NCBI RefSeq assembly: GCF_015624485.1
Contig: NZ_CP061378.1
Location: forward strand, 1,798,001 to 1,862,000
DNA length: 64,000 nt
Direction: 5' to 3'
From: Bradyrhizobium genosp. L
Lineage (GTDB): Bacteria; Pseudomonadota; Alphaproteobacteria; Rhizobiales; Xanthobacteraceae
Shown here piece after piece: positions 1 to 10,854 of the stretch; position 1 is the stretch's first letter, and every line of letters starts with the position of its first letter. Under the pieces are notes generated by a model. The model saw only the letters and a list, made by a program, of their open reading frames with translations, was not told the origin of the DNA and searched no databases. Both the position numbers and the translations under genes were made by a program.

Positions 1-1
1 C

Positions 2-70
2 ATCGCCAGCGCCCGGGCGTTCGACGATCCCGAACTGATCGGGCTGGTCGCATCGATCATGGCGTGGTGA
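2..70 (+). CDS. C-terminal end of an unidentified protein (partial)
   Basis: An open frame enters from the left edge and stops at TGA 68-70. Its 22 visible codons nearly all end in G or C, which matches genuine genes in this window, so I read it as the tail of a real gene. The visible peptide ends in LVASIMAW. That is too short to name a family. It lies about 100 bases upstream of the DeoR regulator gene and in the same direction. Confidence 0.45.
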   Translation: MASARAFDDPELIGLVASIMAW

Positions 71-171
71 GCGCGCGAGGTTGCTGCGGCGCGGTGCCGT
101 GCCGCGAAGCACGTTGACCTCATTCCCGAACGGTCGCACCATGGGGGAATCGCCGCTTCCAGGGGGCCGCT

Positions 172-1002
172 GTGGCCGGACTGTCCAATCGCCAGACTGA
201 AATCCTCAACATTGCACGCGCGTTCGGCCGGGTCATGGTGGAAGACCTTGCCAAGCGCTTCGAGGTCTCGGCGCAAACCATCCGCAAGGACCTCAACGAT
301 CTCTGCGACCAGCGCTCGCTGACCCGCATCCATGGCGGCGCGATCATCGCCTCCGGCGTCGAGAACCTCGCCTATGAGGCGCGCCGCTTCGTCGCCGCCG
401 ACGAGAAGAAGGCGATCGGCGCCGCGGCTGCCGCGCGAATCCCGAACGGCTGCTCGCTGTTCATCAACATCGGTACCACGACCGAGGAAGTCGCGAGCGC
501 GCTGACCTCGCATGAGGATCTGCTGGTCATCACCAACAACCTCAACGTCGCGATGCTGCTCTACCGCCATCCGCGCATCGAGGTGGTGGTCGCCGGCGGC
601 ACGGTGCGGCGCGCCGACGGTGCCGTGGTCGGTTCGACCGCGACGCAGCTGATCGGCCAGTTCAAGGTCGACTACGCCATCATCGGCGCATCCGCGATCG
701 ATGAGGAGGGCGCCTTGCTCGACTTCGATTATCGCGAGGTGCAGGTCGCGCAGGCGATCATCGCCAATGCGCGCAACGTCATGCTGGTGTCGGACGCCAC
801 CAAACTCCGCCGCAGCGCGCCGGTGCGGATCGCCCATATGAGCCAGATCCAGACCTTCATCACCGATTCGCCGCTGCCGGCCGGCCTCGCCAACATCTGC
901 CACTCGCGCGGCATCGAAGTCGTCGTGGCGATGGACAAGCCGCAAGGCGACATCGACGACACCGGCCCCGAGCCCGCGCCGGTCACGCTGCGCAGCGCGT
1001 AG
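172..1002 (+). CDS. glpR: DeoR-family transcriptional regulator, probable GlpR
   Basis: This is a 276-residue DeoR-family repressor. Residues about 6-60 form the winged helix-turn-helix (RQTEILNIARAFGRV, VSAQTIRKDLNDL, then the family-typical RIHGGA). The remainder is the DeoRC sensor domain with the phosphosugar-binding stretch FINIGTTTEEVA near residue 100. The start is GTG 172, six bases after an AGGGGG ribosome site; the ATG at 141 is out of frame. It lies directly upstream of glpD and the glycerol importer genes in the same orientation. From that context I infer that it is the glycerol-3-phosphate-responsive repressor of this operon. DeoR paralogues are common, so the symbol rests on context. 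Confidence 0.85.
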   Translation: MAGLSNRQTEILNIARAFGRVMVEDLAKRFEVSAQTIRKDLNDLCDQRSLTRIHGGAIIASGVENLAYEARRFVAADEKKAIGAAAAARIPNGCSLFINIGTTTEEVASALTSHEDLLVITNNLNVAMLLYRHPRIEVVVAGGTVRRADGAVVGSTATQLIGQFKVDYAIIGASAIDEEGALLDFDYREVQVAQAIIANARNVMLVSDATKLRRSAPVRIAHMSQIQTFITDSPLPAGLANICHSRGIEVVVAMDKPQGDIDDTGPEPAPVTLRSA

Positions 1003-1029
1003 CGCCGGTACGTTTCCACGTCGTCGGTT

Positions 1030-1133
1030 GTCGTCGCCCGGCTTGACCGGGCGATCCGGTATTCCAGAAACGCTTGTGCTTGAGCCGAGGAGCCGCGGCG
1101 TACTGGATGCCCCGCTTGAAGCGGGGCATGACA
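1030..1133. repeat. Intergenic palindromic repeat, core plus two hairpin arms (copy 1)
   Basis: A conserved core of about 60 bases (compare CAGTACGCCGCGGC on the minus strand) is flanked by two short GC-rich hairpins, one around CCCGG..CCGGG near 1037-1052 and one CCCCGC..GCGGGG near 1110-1126. Copies in the opposite orientation lie at 21129-21250 and 31485-31588. The arms differ in sequence between copies but each stays self-complementary. It sits between glpR and glpD and may attenuate or terminate transcription. Confidence 0.75.
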
Positions 1134-1216
1134 GCTCAGTGAAATGAAGCTGCGCGTTCGACGCTCTAACCGTCCCCCTCCAAGCAAACTCCCAAAAATC
1201 CCTCCGAAGTTCCCCA

Positions 1217-1264
1217 TTTTCGGTTTGCTTTCGTTTTTGCTTGTGATCTAATGCAATCCGAAAG
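1217..1264. promoter_or_regulatory. Candidate GlpR/DeoR operator upstream of glpD
   Basis: TTTCG occurs at 1218-1222 and again at 1229-1233, an 11-base period that puts both on one DNA face. Its inverse CGAAA lies at 1259-1263. TTCG/CGAA half-sites are typical of GlpR and other DeoR-family operators. The location just upstream of the preferred glpD start supports this reading. The assignment is inferred, not proven. Confidence 0.45.
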
Positions 1265-1268
1265 TAAA

Positions 1269-1290
1269 AACCGCCGAAGCGAAGGCGGTT
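1269..1290 (+). promoter_or_regulatory. Hairpin directly upstream of the glpD ribosome site
   Basis: AACCGCC at 1269-1275 is perfectly complementary to GGCGGTT at 1284-1290 around an 8-base loop. It stops immediately before the GGGGGAA ribosome site at 1294-1300. If glpD starts at TTG 1308 this structure lies in the 5' untranslated leader and could affect initiation. Confidence 0.4.
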
Positions 1291-1307
1291 GCCGGGGGAA
1301 GCGTTCT

Positions 1308-2848
1308 TTGGATCGAATTTACGACCTCGCCATCATCGGAGGCGGCGTTAATGGCTGCGGCATCGCGCGTGATGCGGCGGGCCGGGGCAACTCTGTTTTC
1401 CTGTGCGAAATGAATGATTTGGCGAGCGGGACGTCGTCCTGGTCGACCAAGCTCGTGCACGGCGGTCTGCGCTATCTCGAATATTACGAGTTCCGTCTGG
1501 TGCGCGAGGCGCTGATCGAGCGCGAGATCCTCTGGCAGATCGCGCCCCACATCATCCGCCCCTTGCGATTCGTGTTGCCGCACCACGCCGGCCTGCGTCC
1601 GGCCTGGCTGCTGCGGCTCGGCCTCTTCCTCTACGACCATATCGGCGGCCGCCATCTGCTGCCGGCGACGCGTTCGGTCGATCTCACCACCGACGTGGTC
1701 GGCAAGCCCCTGATCGCGGGCCGCTACAGCAAGGGCTTTGAATATTCCGACTGCTTCGTCGACGACGCGCGGCTGGTCGCGCTGACCGCGCGCGATGCAG
1801 CCGATCGCGGCGCCGAAATCCGGACCCGCACCCGCGCGGTCGAGCTCAGACAGGTCGACGGCATCTGGCACGTCACGGTCGAGGACCGCGCCAGCGGCGC
1901 GCGCGAGACGATCAAGTCCCGCGCGCTGGTCAATGCCGGCGGTCCCTGGGTCGAGCAGGTGCTGGCGTCGGGCTCCGGCGTCAATTCGCGCGCCAAGGTG
2001 CGGCTGGTGCAGGGCTCGCACATCGTGGTCAAGAAGCTCTACGACCACGACCGCGCCTACATCTTCCAGAACGCCGACGGCCGCATCATCTTCGTCATTC
2101 CCTACCAGGACGACTTCACCCTGATCGGCACCACCGATCGCGACTATGACGGCGACCCGGCCAAGGTGAAGGCGACGCAGGAAGAGATCAACTATCTCTG
2201 CACCTCCGCGAGCGAGTACCTTGCCAAGCCGATCAAGCCCGAGGACGTGGTTTGGGATTATTCCGGCGTGCGTCCGCTCTATGACGACGGCGCGAGCGAC
2301 GCCAAGGCCGCCACCCGCGACTATGTGTTCGAGCTCGATACGCCCGGCGGCGCGCCGCTGCTGTCGATCTATGGCGGCAAGATCACGACCTATCGCCGCC
2401 TTTCCGAGGAGGCGCTGGAGCGGCTGTCGCCTTATCTTCGCAGCGCCAAGGCAAAAGAGGGCTGGACCGGCAAGGCGCCGCTGCCCGGCGGCGACATGGA
2501 TGTATCCGCAGTGCCGGCGCTGACCGCCGAGTTGATGCGCAGCTATCCTTTCCTCGCGGAGCCGCACGCCAGCCGTCTCGCGCATGCCTACGGCACGCGC
2601 GCTGCCAAATTGCTGGGCAATGCAGCATCCGCTGCCGATCTCGGCCGTTCCTTCGGCGCCACCTTGACGGAGAGCGAAGTCAGGTACCTGATGGCCAACG
2701 AATGGGCTGAGAGCGCGGAAGACGTCGTCTGGCGCCGATCCAAGCTCGGCCTGCGGATGACGGCGAGTGAAATCGCCGCGCTCGACGAGTGGATGGCCGC
2801 CAACCGCGTCTCAGGTGAACGTCCCCTTCGCGAAGCCGGAGGACGGAC

Positions 2849-2852
<4 letters not shown>
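1308..2852 (+). CDS. glpD: Glycerol-3-phosphate dehydrogenase (FAD, quinone-linked)
   Basis: GlpD oxidises sn-glycerol-3-phosphate to dihydroxyacetone phosphate and passes electrons to quinone at the inner membrane. The N-terminus has the FAD Rossmann motif (IIGGGVNGCGIARDAAGRG), followed by SSWSTKLVHGGLRYLE, a hallmark of the family. The frame is open from ATG 1251, but I prefer TTG 1308. Homology begins at RIYDLAIIGGG, GGGGGAA lies 7 bases upstream, and the 19 extra residues look non-coding and overlap operator-like repeats. The protein is then 514 residues, normal for GlpD. The stop overlaps the glpS start by ATGA. No glycerol kinase gene is in the window, so GlpK must be encoded elsewhere. 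Confidence 0.93.
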
Positions 2853-3937
<1,085 letters not shown>

Positions 3938-3949
3938 GGGAGATGCTTC

Positions 3950-5034
3950 ATGGCCCGCATTGACCTCGTCGACCTCGCACAGTCCTACAGCGGCAACGAC
4001 GCGCCGCTGGAATCCTTCGCGCTGAAGCCGGTCACCATGACCTGGCGGCAGGGCGGCGCCTACGCGCTACTCGGCCCCTCCGGCTGCGGCAAGACCACGC
4101 TGCTCAATCTGATCTCCGGCATCGTGACGCCGTCGCGCGGCAAGATCCTGTTCGACGGCCAGGACATCACGCCGCTGTCGACGCAGAAGCGCAATATCGC
4201 GCAGGTGTTCCAGTTCCCGGTCATCTACGACACCATGACGGTGGGCGAGAACCTGGCCTTCCCGCTCAAGAACCGCGGCGTCGCGAAGGCCGAAGTCGAT
4301 GCGCGGGTCAAGCAGATCGCCGATCTGCTCGATCTCACGCCCTATCTCAACCGCAAGGCGACGCGGCTCACCGCGGATGCCAAGCAGAAGATCTCGCTCG
4401 GCCGCGGCCTGGTGCGCAACGATGTCGCCGCCGTGCTGTTCGACGAGCCGCTGACGGTGATCGATCCCGAGTTGAAATGGCAGCTGCGTTCGAAATTGAA
4501 GGCGCTGCATCGCGAGCTCGATCTCACGATGATCTACGTCACCCATGACCAGACCGAGGCGCTGACCTTCGCCGATACCGTCGTCGTGATGCATGACGGC
4601 CGCGTGGTGCAGAGCGGCACGCCGGCGGAGCTGTTCGACAAGCCGGCGCACACCTTCGTCGGCTATTTCATCGGTTCGCCCGGCATGAACATCCTGCCCG
4701 CCGCGGTCTCCGGCCGCGAGGCGCGGATCGACGGCCATGTCATCGGCCTGCGCCGCAACTACGGCGTCCTGCCGGCCGGCAAGAAGATCGAGATCGGCGT
4801 GCGGCCGGAATTCGTCGATGTCGCGGCGCCGGCATCGGACCTGCTGTCGGCCGCGATCGAGCGGATCGACGATCTCGGCCGCATCCAGTTCGCACGCGTC
4901 CGCGTCGGCGACGTCAAGTTCGCCGCCCGCGTGCCGCCGGGCTTCTCGGTCTCCGGTGACACCGCGGGGCTCGTTTTCGATCCGGCGCATGTCCACGTCT
5001 ACGCCGACAGCCAATTGGTCGAGGGGGTCGCCTG

Positions 5035-5035
<1 letters not shown>
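3950..5035 (+). CDS. glpT: Glycerol ABC transporter ATP-binding protein GlpT
   Basis: This is the second ATPase of the importer, 361 residues, with a C-terminal TOBE-like domain. Walker A is canonical (GPSGCGKT, 42-49), as are Walker B (VLFDEP, E166) and the switch histidine (VTHDQTEAL, H199). The ABC signature is degenerate: LTADAKQK at 140-147 replaces LSGGQQQR. Together with GlpS, which keeps LSGGQ but lacks the histidine, this predicts one competent and one degenerate ATP site. The stop and the glpP start share a base (TGATG), indicating translational coupling. Confidence 0.9.
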
Positions 5036-5936
<901 letters not shown>

Positions 5937-5940
<4 letters not shown>

Positions 5941-6746
5941 CGCACTCGATCCCCGGCCGCCGCCTCATCATGGCGCTGTTTTTGATCTTCCTGCTGTTGC
6001 CGATCTACTGGCTCGTCAACATGAGCTTCAAGACCAATACCGAGATCGTCACGTCGATGACGCTGTGGCCGCATACGCCGACCTTGCAGCACTACAAGCG
6101 CATCTTCACCGACGAGAGCTGGTATTCGGGCTACATCAATTCGCTCGAATACGTCGTCATCAACACCGTGATCTCGATCGCGGTCGCGCTGCCGGCGGCC
6201 TATGCGTTCTCGCGCTACCGCTTCCTCGGCGACAAGCATCTGTTCTTCTGGCTGCTGTCGAACCGCATGGCGCCGGCTGCGGTCTATGCACTGCCGTTCT
6301 TCAATCTCTACTCGGCGATCGGCCTGTTCGATACGCCGTGGGCTGTCGCGCTGGCGCACTGCATCTTCAACGTGCCGCTGGCGGTGTGGATCCTCGAGGG
6401 CTTCGTCTCCGGCGTGCCGCGCGAGATCGACGAGACCGCGTTCCTCGACGGCTATTCGTTTCCGCGCTTCTTCGTCAAGATCCTGGTGCCCTTGATCGCG
6501 AGCGGCATCGGCGTCGCCGCGTTCTTCTGCTTCATGTTCTCCTGGGTCGAGCTGCTGCTGGCGCGGACGCTGACTTCGGTCGCGGCCAAGCCGATCTCGG
6601 CGGTGATGACGCGCACGGTGTCGGCCGCCGGCATGGACTGGGGCCTGCTCTCGGCCGCCGGCGTGCTCACCATCATTCCGGGCGCGCTCGTGATCTGGTT
6701 CGTCCGCAACTACATCGCGCGCGGTTTTGCGCTCGGCCGGGTCTAG
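5937..6746 (+). CDS. glpQ: Glycerol ABC transporter permease GlpQ
   Basis: A 269-residue inner-membrane permease of the MalG/UgpE type with about six membrane segments. The EAA loop reads IDETAFLDGYSFPRFFVKI near residues 162-180. The start ATG 5937 overlaps the glpP stop; the much longer upstream frame in this phase overlaps glpT and glpP and is not coding. This name means the permease, not the unrelated E. coli GlpQ phosphodiesterase. Confidence 0.9.
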
Positions 6747-6757
6747 AGGAGGTTTCC

Positions 6758-7087
6758 ATGGACAGCATTGCATGGATGGCCTGGACACCGCCGACCGCGA
6801 TCTTCTTCGTGCTGCTCGCCTGCACGCTCGGCGTGATGACCTGGCTCGGCGCCGCCTATCCCGAGGCCGAGCGCGTCGGCGTGTTGCGCATTCCGACCAC
6901 GCGCGGGGATCGTTTGTTCATTTCGCTGGTGCTTGCCGCCGTCATCCATCTGGTGTGGATCGGCGTCGTCGGCACCGACCCGATCATTTCGCTGCCGATC
7001 GGGGAGAACACCTACGACATTACGAGCCTGTGGCTCGCAACACTGATTTCGCTTGCTTCAGCCGTGGTGATCTTTCGCACCGTCTGA
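6758..7087 (+). CDS. Small membrane protein of the glycerol operon (DUF2160 family)
   Basis: A 109-residue protein with three hydrophobic segments (about residues 8-30, 50-70 and 88-108) and the stretch WLGAAYPEAERVG after the first. An AGAGGAGG ribosome site lies 5 bases before ATG 6758. Genes of this family sit consistently between the permease and binding-protein genes of GlpSTPQV-type operons. I infer an accessory role in transport, but the biochemical function is unknown to me. Confidence 0.8.
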   Translation: MDSIAWMAWTPPTAIFFVLLACTLGVMTWLGAAYPEAERVGVLRIPTTRGDRLFISLVLAAVIHLVWIGVVGTDPIISLPIGENTYDITSLWLATLISLASAVVIFRTV

Positions 7088-7165
7088 GCAGGTCGAAGAA
7101 GAGCAGATCCGGGGTCTACCCGGGCCTGGGGTACTTAGTTTGTCGCTGCAACCGGAGGAATCACC

Positions 7166-8950
7166 ATGCGACACTTGAGAAAGACCAAGGATAGTCTTCT
7201 GACGATGACCAGCGCGCTCGCGCTCGTCGCGGCGTCGGTTGCTATCGCCGCGCCGGCGCGCGCGGACGAGGCCGCCGCCAAGAAGTGGATCGACGGCGGC
7301 GAATTCCAGCCGTCGACCCTCTCCAAGGACGACCAGATGAAGGAAATGGAGTGGTTTATCAAGGCCGCTGCACCCTTCAAGGGCATGGAGATCAACATCG
7401 TCTCCGAAACCCTGACGACGCATGAATATGAATCCCGCACGCTCGCCAAGGCGTTCGAGGAGATCACCGGCATCAAGGTGAAGCACGACGTCATCCAGGA
7501 AGGCGACGTCGTCGAGAAGATCCAGACCCAGATGCAGTCCGGCAAGAACGTCTATGACGGCTGGATCAACGACTCCGACTTCATCGGCACCCACTTCCGC
7601 TACGGCCAGGCGGTCGACCTGACGGAGTGGATGAAGGGCGAAGGCAAGGACGTCACCGACCCGATGCTCGACGTCGACGACTTCATCGGCAAGTCGTTCA
7701 CGACCGCGCCGAACGGCCACCTCTACCAGCTGCCCGACCAGCAGTTCGCCAACCTCTATTGGTTCCGCTACGACTGGTTCACCAACCCCGACTATAAGGC
7801 CAAGTTCAAGGCCAAGTACGGCTACGAGCTCGGCGTGCCCGTGAACTGGTCGGCCTATGAGGACATCGCTGATTTCTTCACCAACGACATCAAGGAAATC
7901 AACGGCGTCAAGGTCTACGGCCATATGGATTATGGCAAGAAGGATCCCTCGCTCGGCTGGCGTTTCACCGACGCCTGGCTGTCGATGGCCGGCAACGGCG
8001 ACAAGGGCATCCCGAACGGCCTGCCGGTCGACGAATGGGGCATCCGCATGGAAGGCTGCCGTCCGGTCGGCTCGTCGGTCGAGCGCGGCGGCGACGTCAA
8101 CGGCCCGGCGGCGGTCTACTCGATCGTCAAGTACCTCGACTGGATGAAGAAGTATGCTCCGCCGCAGGCGCAGGGCATGACCTTCTCCGAATCGGGCCCG
8201 GTGCCCTCGCAGGGCAACATCGCCCAGCAGATCTTCTGGTACACCGCCTTCACCGCCGACATGGTGAAGCCCGGCTTGCCGGTGATGAACGCGGACGGTA
8301 CGCCGAAGTGGCGTATGGCCCCGTCGCCGCACGGCTCGTACTGGAAGGACGGCATGAAACTCGGCTACCAGGATGTGGGCTCGCTCACGCTCCTGAAGTC
8401 GACCCCGGTCGACCGCCGCAAGGCGGCCTGGCTCTATCAGCAGTTCATCGTCTCCAAGACGGTCAGCTTGAAGAAGAGCCATGTCGGTCTCACCTTCATC
8501 CGTGAATCCGACATCTGGGACAAGTCGTTCACCGAGCGTGCGCCGAAGCTCGGCGGCCTGATCGAGTTCTACCGTTCGCCCGCGCGCGTGCAGTGGACCC
8601 CGACCGGCAACAACGTGCCCGACTATCCGAAGCTCGCGCAGCTCTGGTGGCAGAACATCGGCGACGCGTCGTCCGGTGCGAAGACGCCGCAGCAGGCGAT
8701 GGATGCGCTCGCAGCCGCGCAGGACTCGGTGATGGAGCGTCTCGAGAAGTCGGGCGTGCAGGGTGCCTGCGGTCCGAAGCTCAACCCGAAGAAGACCGCC
8801 GAGTACTGGTACGACAAGTCGGCGAAGGACGGCAACATCGCGCCGCAGCGCAAGCTCGCCAACGAGAAGCCGAAGGGCGAAACCATCGACTACGACACCC
8901 TGATCAAGTCGTGGCCGGCCTCGCCCCCGAAGCGCGCAGAGGCGAAGTAA
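7166..8950 (+). CDS. glpV: Glycerol ABC transporter substrate-binding protein GlpV
   Basis: A 594-residue periplasmic solute-binding protein. The signal peptide has a basic start (MRHLRKTKD), a hydrophobic core and a probable cleavage after APARA near residue 33. The mature part is unusually large for the extracellular-solute family 1 but normal for this glycerol-importer subtype. GGAGGAATCACC precedes the ATG. Codon use is strongly biased to C/G endings, suggesting high expression. A strong intrinsic terminator follows 33 bases downstream, so this is the last gene of the operon. Confidence 0.9.
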   Translation: MRHLRKTKDSLLTMTSALALVAASVAIAAPARADEAAAKKWIDGGEFQPSTLSKDDQMKEMEWFIKAAAPFKGMEINIVSETLTTHEYESRTLAKAFEEITGIKVKHDVIQEGDVVEKIQTQMQSGKNVYDGWINDSDFIGTHFRYGQAVDLTEWMKGEGKDVTDPMLDVDDFIGKSFTTAPNGHLYQLPDQQFANLYWFRYDWFTNPDYKAKFKAKYGYELGVPVNWSAYEDIADFFTNDIKEINGVKVYGHMDYGKKDPSLGWRFTDAWLSMAGNGDKGIPNGLPVDEWGIRMEGCRPVGSSVERGGDVNGPAAVYSIVKYLDWMKKYAPPQAQGMTFSESGPVPSQGNIAQQIFWYTAFTADMVKPGLPVMNADGTPKWRMAPSPHGSYWKDGMKLGYQDVGSLTLLKSTPVDRRKAAWLYQQFIVSKTVSLKKSHVGLTFIRESDIWDKSFTERAPKLGGLIEFYRSPARVQWTPTGNNVPDYPKLAQLWWQNIGDASSGAKTPQQAMDALAAAQDSVMERLEKSGVQGACGPKLNPKKTAEYWYDKSAKDGNIAPQRKLANEKPKGETIDYDTLIKSWPASPPKRAEAK

Positions 8951-8982
8951 GGCTCTGTTGCCTACGCCTTCCAAGAAGTGAG

Positions 8983-9010
8983 AAAGGCCGGGAGCAATCC
9001 CGGCCTTTTT
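8983..9010 (+). terminator. Intrinsic terminator of the glycerol operon
   Basis: AAAGGCCGGGA (8983-8993) pairs perfectly with TCCCGGCCTTT (8998-9008) around a GCAA tetraloop and runs into five T. This is a textbook rho-independent terminator. Confidence 0.92.
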
Positions 9011-9088
9011 CGTCATTGCGAGCGCAGCGAAGCAATCCAAATCTCCATTTGCGGCTTTGTGGATTGCTTCGCTCCGCTCGCAATGACG
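9011..9088. repeat. Long inverted repeat, CGTCATTGCGAGCG type
   Basis: CGTCATTGCGAGCGCAGCG.. is followed after about 20 bases by its near-perfect inverse ..CGCTCGCAATGACG. The stem is about 29 bases and lies just behind the glpV terminator. This is one of several dispersed palindrome families in the window. Confidence 0.85.
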
Positions 9089-9134
9089 GCTATCATCGAT
9101 GCAATGTCGGCCGTCTCCGGCCGGGGAGTTCGCC

Positions 9135-9845
9135 ATGCGCATGACGTTCCGTTGCGACCCAAAGCTTGCCGATCATCTGCTGCGGCCCACTCCGGCGCGC
9201 AGCGCGCTGCCCGACTGGTTGCGCGCGATGCCGGCAAAGGCGCATTCCGAGATCCACGGCCGCGACATCCGCACCGTCAAGCAATGCCCGCCCTTCGTCG
9301 ATGCGATGGCCCATGGCGTGATGATCCCGCTGCCCTGCGATATCAGGGTGGAGCGCGGCGCGTTCGCCTGGGACTGGGAGATTCCGGAACCTGCGACAGA
9401 GGGCCATCCGCGCGCGCCGCTCAGCTTCCACCCGGCGGCGCAATTCGAAGGCGCGCCGTTCGCCAACGGGCAGGCCGCGCTCAAGTTCAACAGTTTCTGG
9501 ACCATCGAGCTCGAGCCAGGCTGGTCGCTGTTTGCGACCCATCCGGTCAATCGCGACGATCTGCCGTTCCGGCTGATCTCGGGACTGGTCGATGCCGACC
9601 GGTTTCATGATGGCGGCATCAATTTCCCCGCGGTCTGGACCGAGCCGGAGTTTTCCGGCGTGCTGCCGAAGGGCACGCCGGTCGCGCAATGCTTTGCGGT
9701 GCCGCGCGAGGCCCCCGAATTGGTGTTCGAGGCCTTCGACGCCGCGCACCAGCAATCCTATGCGAAGGTCGTCGGCGAGGTGCTCGCCGCGCCGAACGTC
9801 TACCGCAAGCACTTTCGCGCCAGGCGCGGCCGGCTAACCAGCTAG
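9135..9845 (+). CDS. Conserved hypothetical protein, 236 residues
   Basis: I do not recognise a characterised family. The protein begins MRMTFRCDPKLADHLL and has no signal peptide or membrane segment. It is rich in Pro and aromatic residues (FAWDWEIPEP, FNSFWTIELEPGWSLFATHPVN). The latter stretch resembles uncharacterised proteins with a cupin-like or small-molecule-binding look, but no catalytic motif is evident. ATG 9135 was chosen because GGGGAG lies upstream and similarity to coding composition starts there. Its 3' end overlaps the convergent TPR gene by 12 bases. Confidence 0.75.
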   Translation: MRMTFRCDPKLADHLLRPTPARSALPDWLRAMPAKAHSEIHGRDIRTVKQCPPFVDAMAHGVMIPLPCDIRVERGAFAWDWEIPEPATEGHPRAPLSFHPAAQFEGAPFANGQAALKFNSFWTIELEPGWSLFATHPVNRDDLPFRLISGLVDADRFHDGGINFPAVWTEPEFSGVLPKGTPVAQCFAVPREAPELVFEAFDAAHQQSYAKVVGEVLAAPNVYRKHFRARRGRLTS

Positions 9846-10646
9846 CTTCTTGCGCAGCGCGGCCTCGTCGAGCCAGAGCCGGCCGTGCGAGGCCGAGGTC
9901 AGCGCCATCGCGATCGATCCGAACAGCTGCGGGCGCAGGGCATAGGCTGTCGCGAATGCGCCCATCGCGGCGTCGGCATCGCCGGCCTCCTGCAACGCGA
10001 TGCCGAGATTGAGCGCGGCCTCGGCATGATCGGGCTTGAGCGAAAGCGCCTTGCGATAGGCGTGTGCGGCGCCGACATGGTCGCGCAGATCCTGCCGCGC
10101 CGCGCCGAGATCGAACCAGACCGAGGCCGGCGCATCGCCGGCGGTGGCGCGCGCCAGCAGGGCCACGGCGCCGGCGAGATCGCCGTCCTCGAAGGCCAGC
10201 CGGCCGAGCCGCGCGGCGGCTTCCTGATGCTGGGGGATGACCTTGAGGATGGCCTCCCAGGCCTCGCGCGCCTCCGCCGTCTGGCCGGCCAGATCGAGCG
10301 TGCGCGCCTTCTCGATGAACGCATCGCGCTGCGGCTTCAGCGCCAGCGCGCGGTCGAGATGCATCAGCGCCGCGCCGAAATCCTGCGCGCTGCGCGCGAT
10401 GCGCCCGGCAAGCAGCCGCGCCGCGGCATTGTCGGGACGTCGTGCCAGGCTGGCCTCGATATGAGCCCGGGCCGGCGCGGTCTCGCCTTTGGCAAACAGC
10501 ACGGCAGCCAACAGATGGCTCAGCATCGGCTCGCCGGGTTGTCGCTTCAATCCCCGCTGGCAGAGCTCGATCGCGTCGTCGTGCTGGCCGGCGTTGAACG
10601 CCGCGGTCGCGCGGCGAACGATCTCCTCGGCATTGTCCTTGCTCAT
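9834..10646 (-). CDS. Tetratricopeptide-repeat protein
   Basis: A 270-residue soluble protein starting MSKDNAEEIVRRATAAFNAGQHDDAIELCQRGL. Repeated helix pairs follow TPR spacing throughout (GEPMLSHLLAAVLFAKGE, LLAGRIARSAQDFGAALMHLDRALALKP, HAYRKALSLKPDHAEAALNLGIALQEAGD), about seven repeats. The frame is open far upstream, but the residues before this Met lack TPR character and overlap the divergent promoter region, so I place the start at 10646. TPR proteins mediate protein-protein contacts; the partner is unknown. Confidence 0.85.
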   Translation of the reverse strand: MSKDNAEEIVRRATAAFNAGQHDDAIELCQRGLKRQPGEPMLSHLLAAVLFAKGETAPARAHIEASLARRPDNAAARLLAGRIARSAQDFGAALMHLDRALALKPQRDAFIEKARTLDLAGQTAEAREAWEAILKVIPQHQEAAARLGRLAFEDGDLAGAVALLARATAGDAPASVWFDLGAARQDLRDHVGAAHAYRKALSLKPDHAEAALNLGIALQEAGDADAAMGAFATAYALRPQLFGSIAMALTSASHGRLWLDEAALRKKLAG

Positions 10647-10762
10647 TCCGTCCGCGACCGTCTCAGGCTGGCTTGATGCGCCACACGCTATGCGGCGTTC
10701 GCCGCGATGGCCAGCTTTCACGGCGCGATCAGCCCCGGCTTGACTCGGCCGGGCGGTAAATT

Positions 10763-10804
10763 CATTATCAGCATAATGCAATTGAAGTAATCGTATTCCG
10801 ATTA
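10763..10804. promoter_or_regulatory. Two adjacent inverted repeats upstream of the FAD-oxidase operon
   Basis: CATTAT and ATAATG (10763-10768 / 10773-10778) form one palindrome. TAATCG and CGATTA (10788-10793 / 10799-10804) form a second, 10 bases further on. The stretch is AT-rich in a GC-rich background and lies 50-90 bases before the first operon gene, between divergent genes. Candidate binding sites for the IclR protein encoded at the operon's end. Confidence 0.45.
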
Positions 10805-10854
10805 TTTGGCGACGACGCTGACGGAGCCGATCGGCTCCTATGAGAGGCGGATGG

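Noticed and set aside
10840..10854. ATG 10840 as the start of the FAD-oxidase gene
   Set aside because: ATG 10855 has AGGCGG directly upstream and begins at the family-typical N-terminus. The difference is only five residues.
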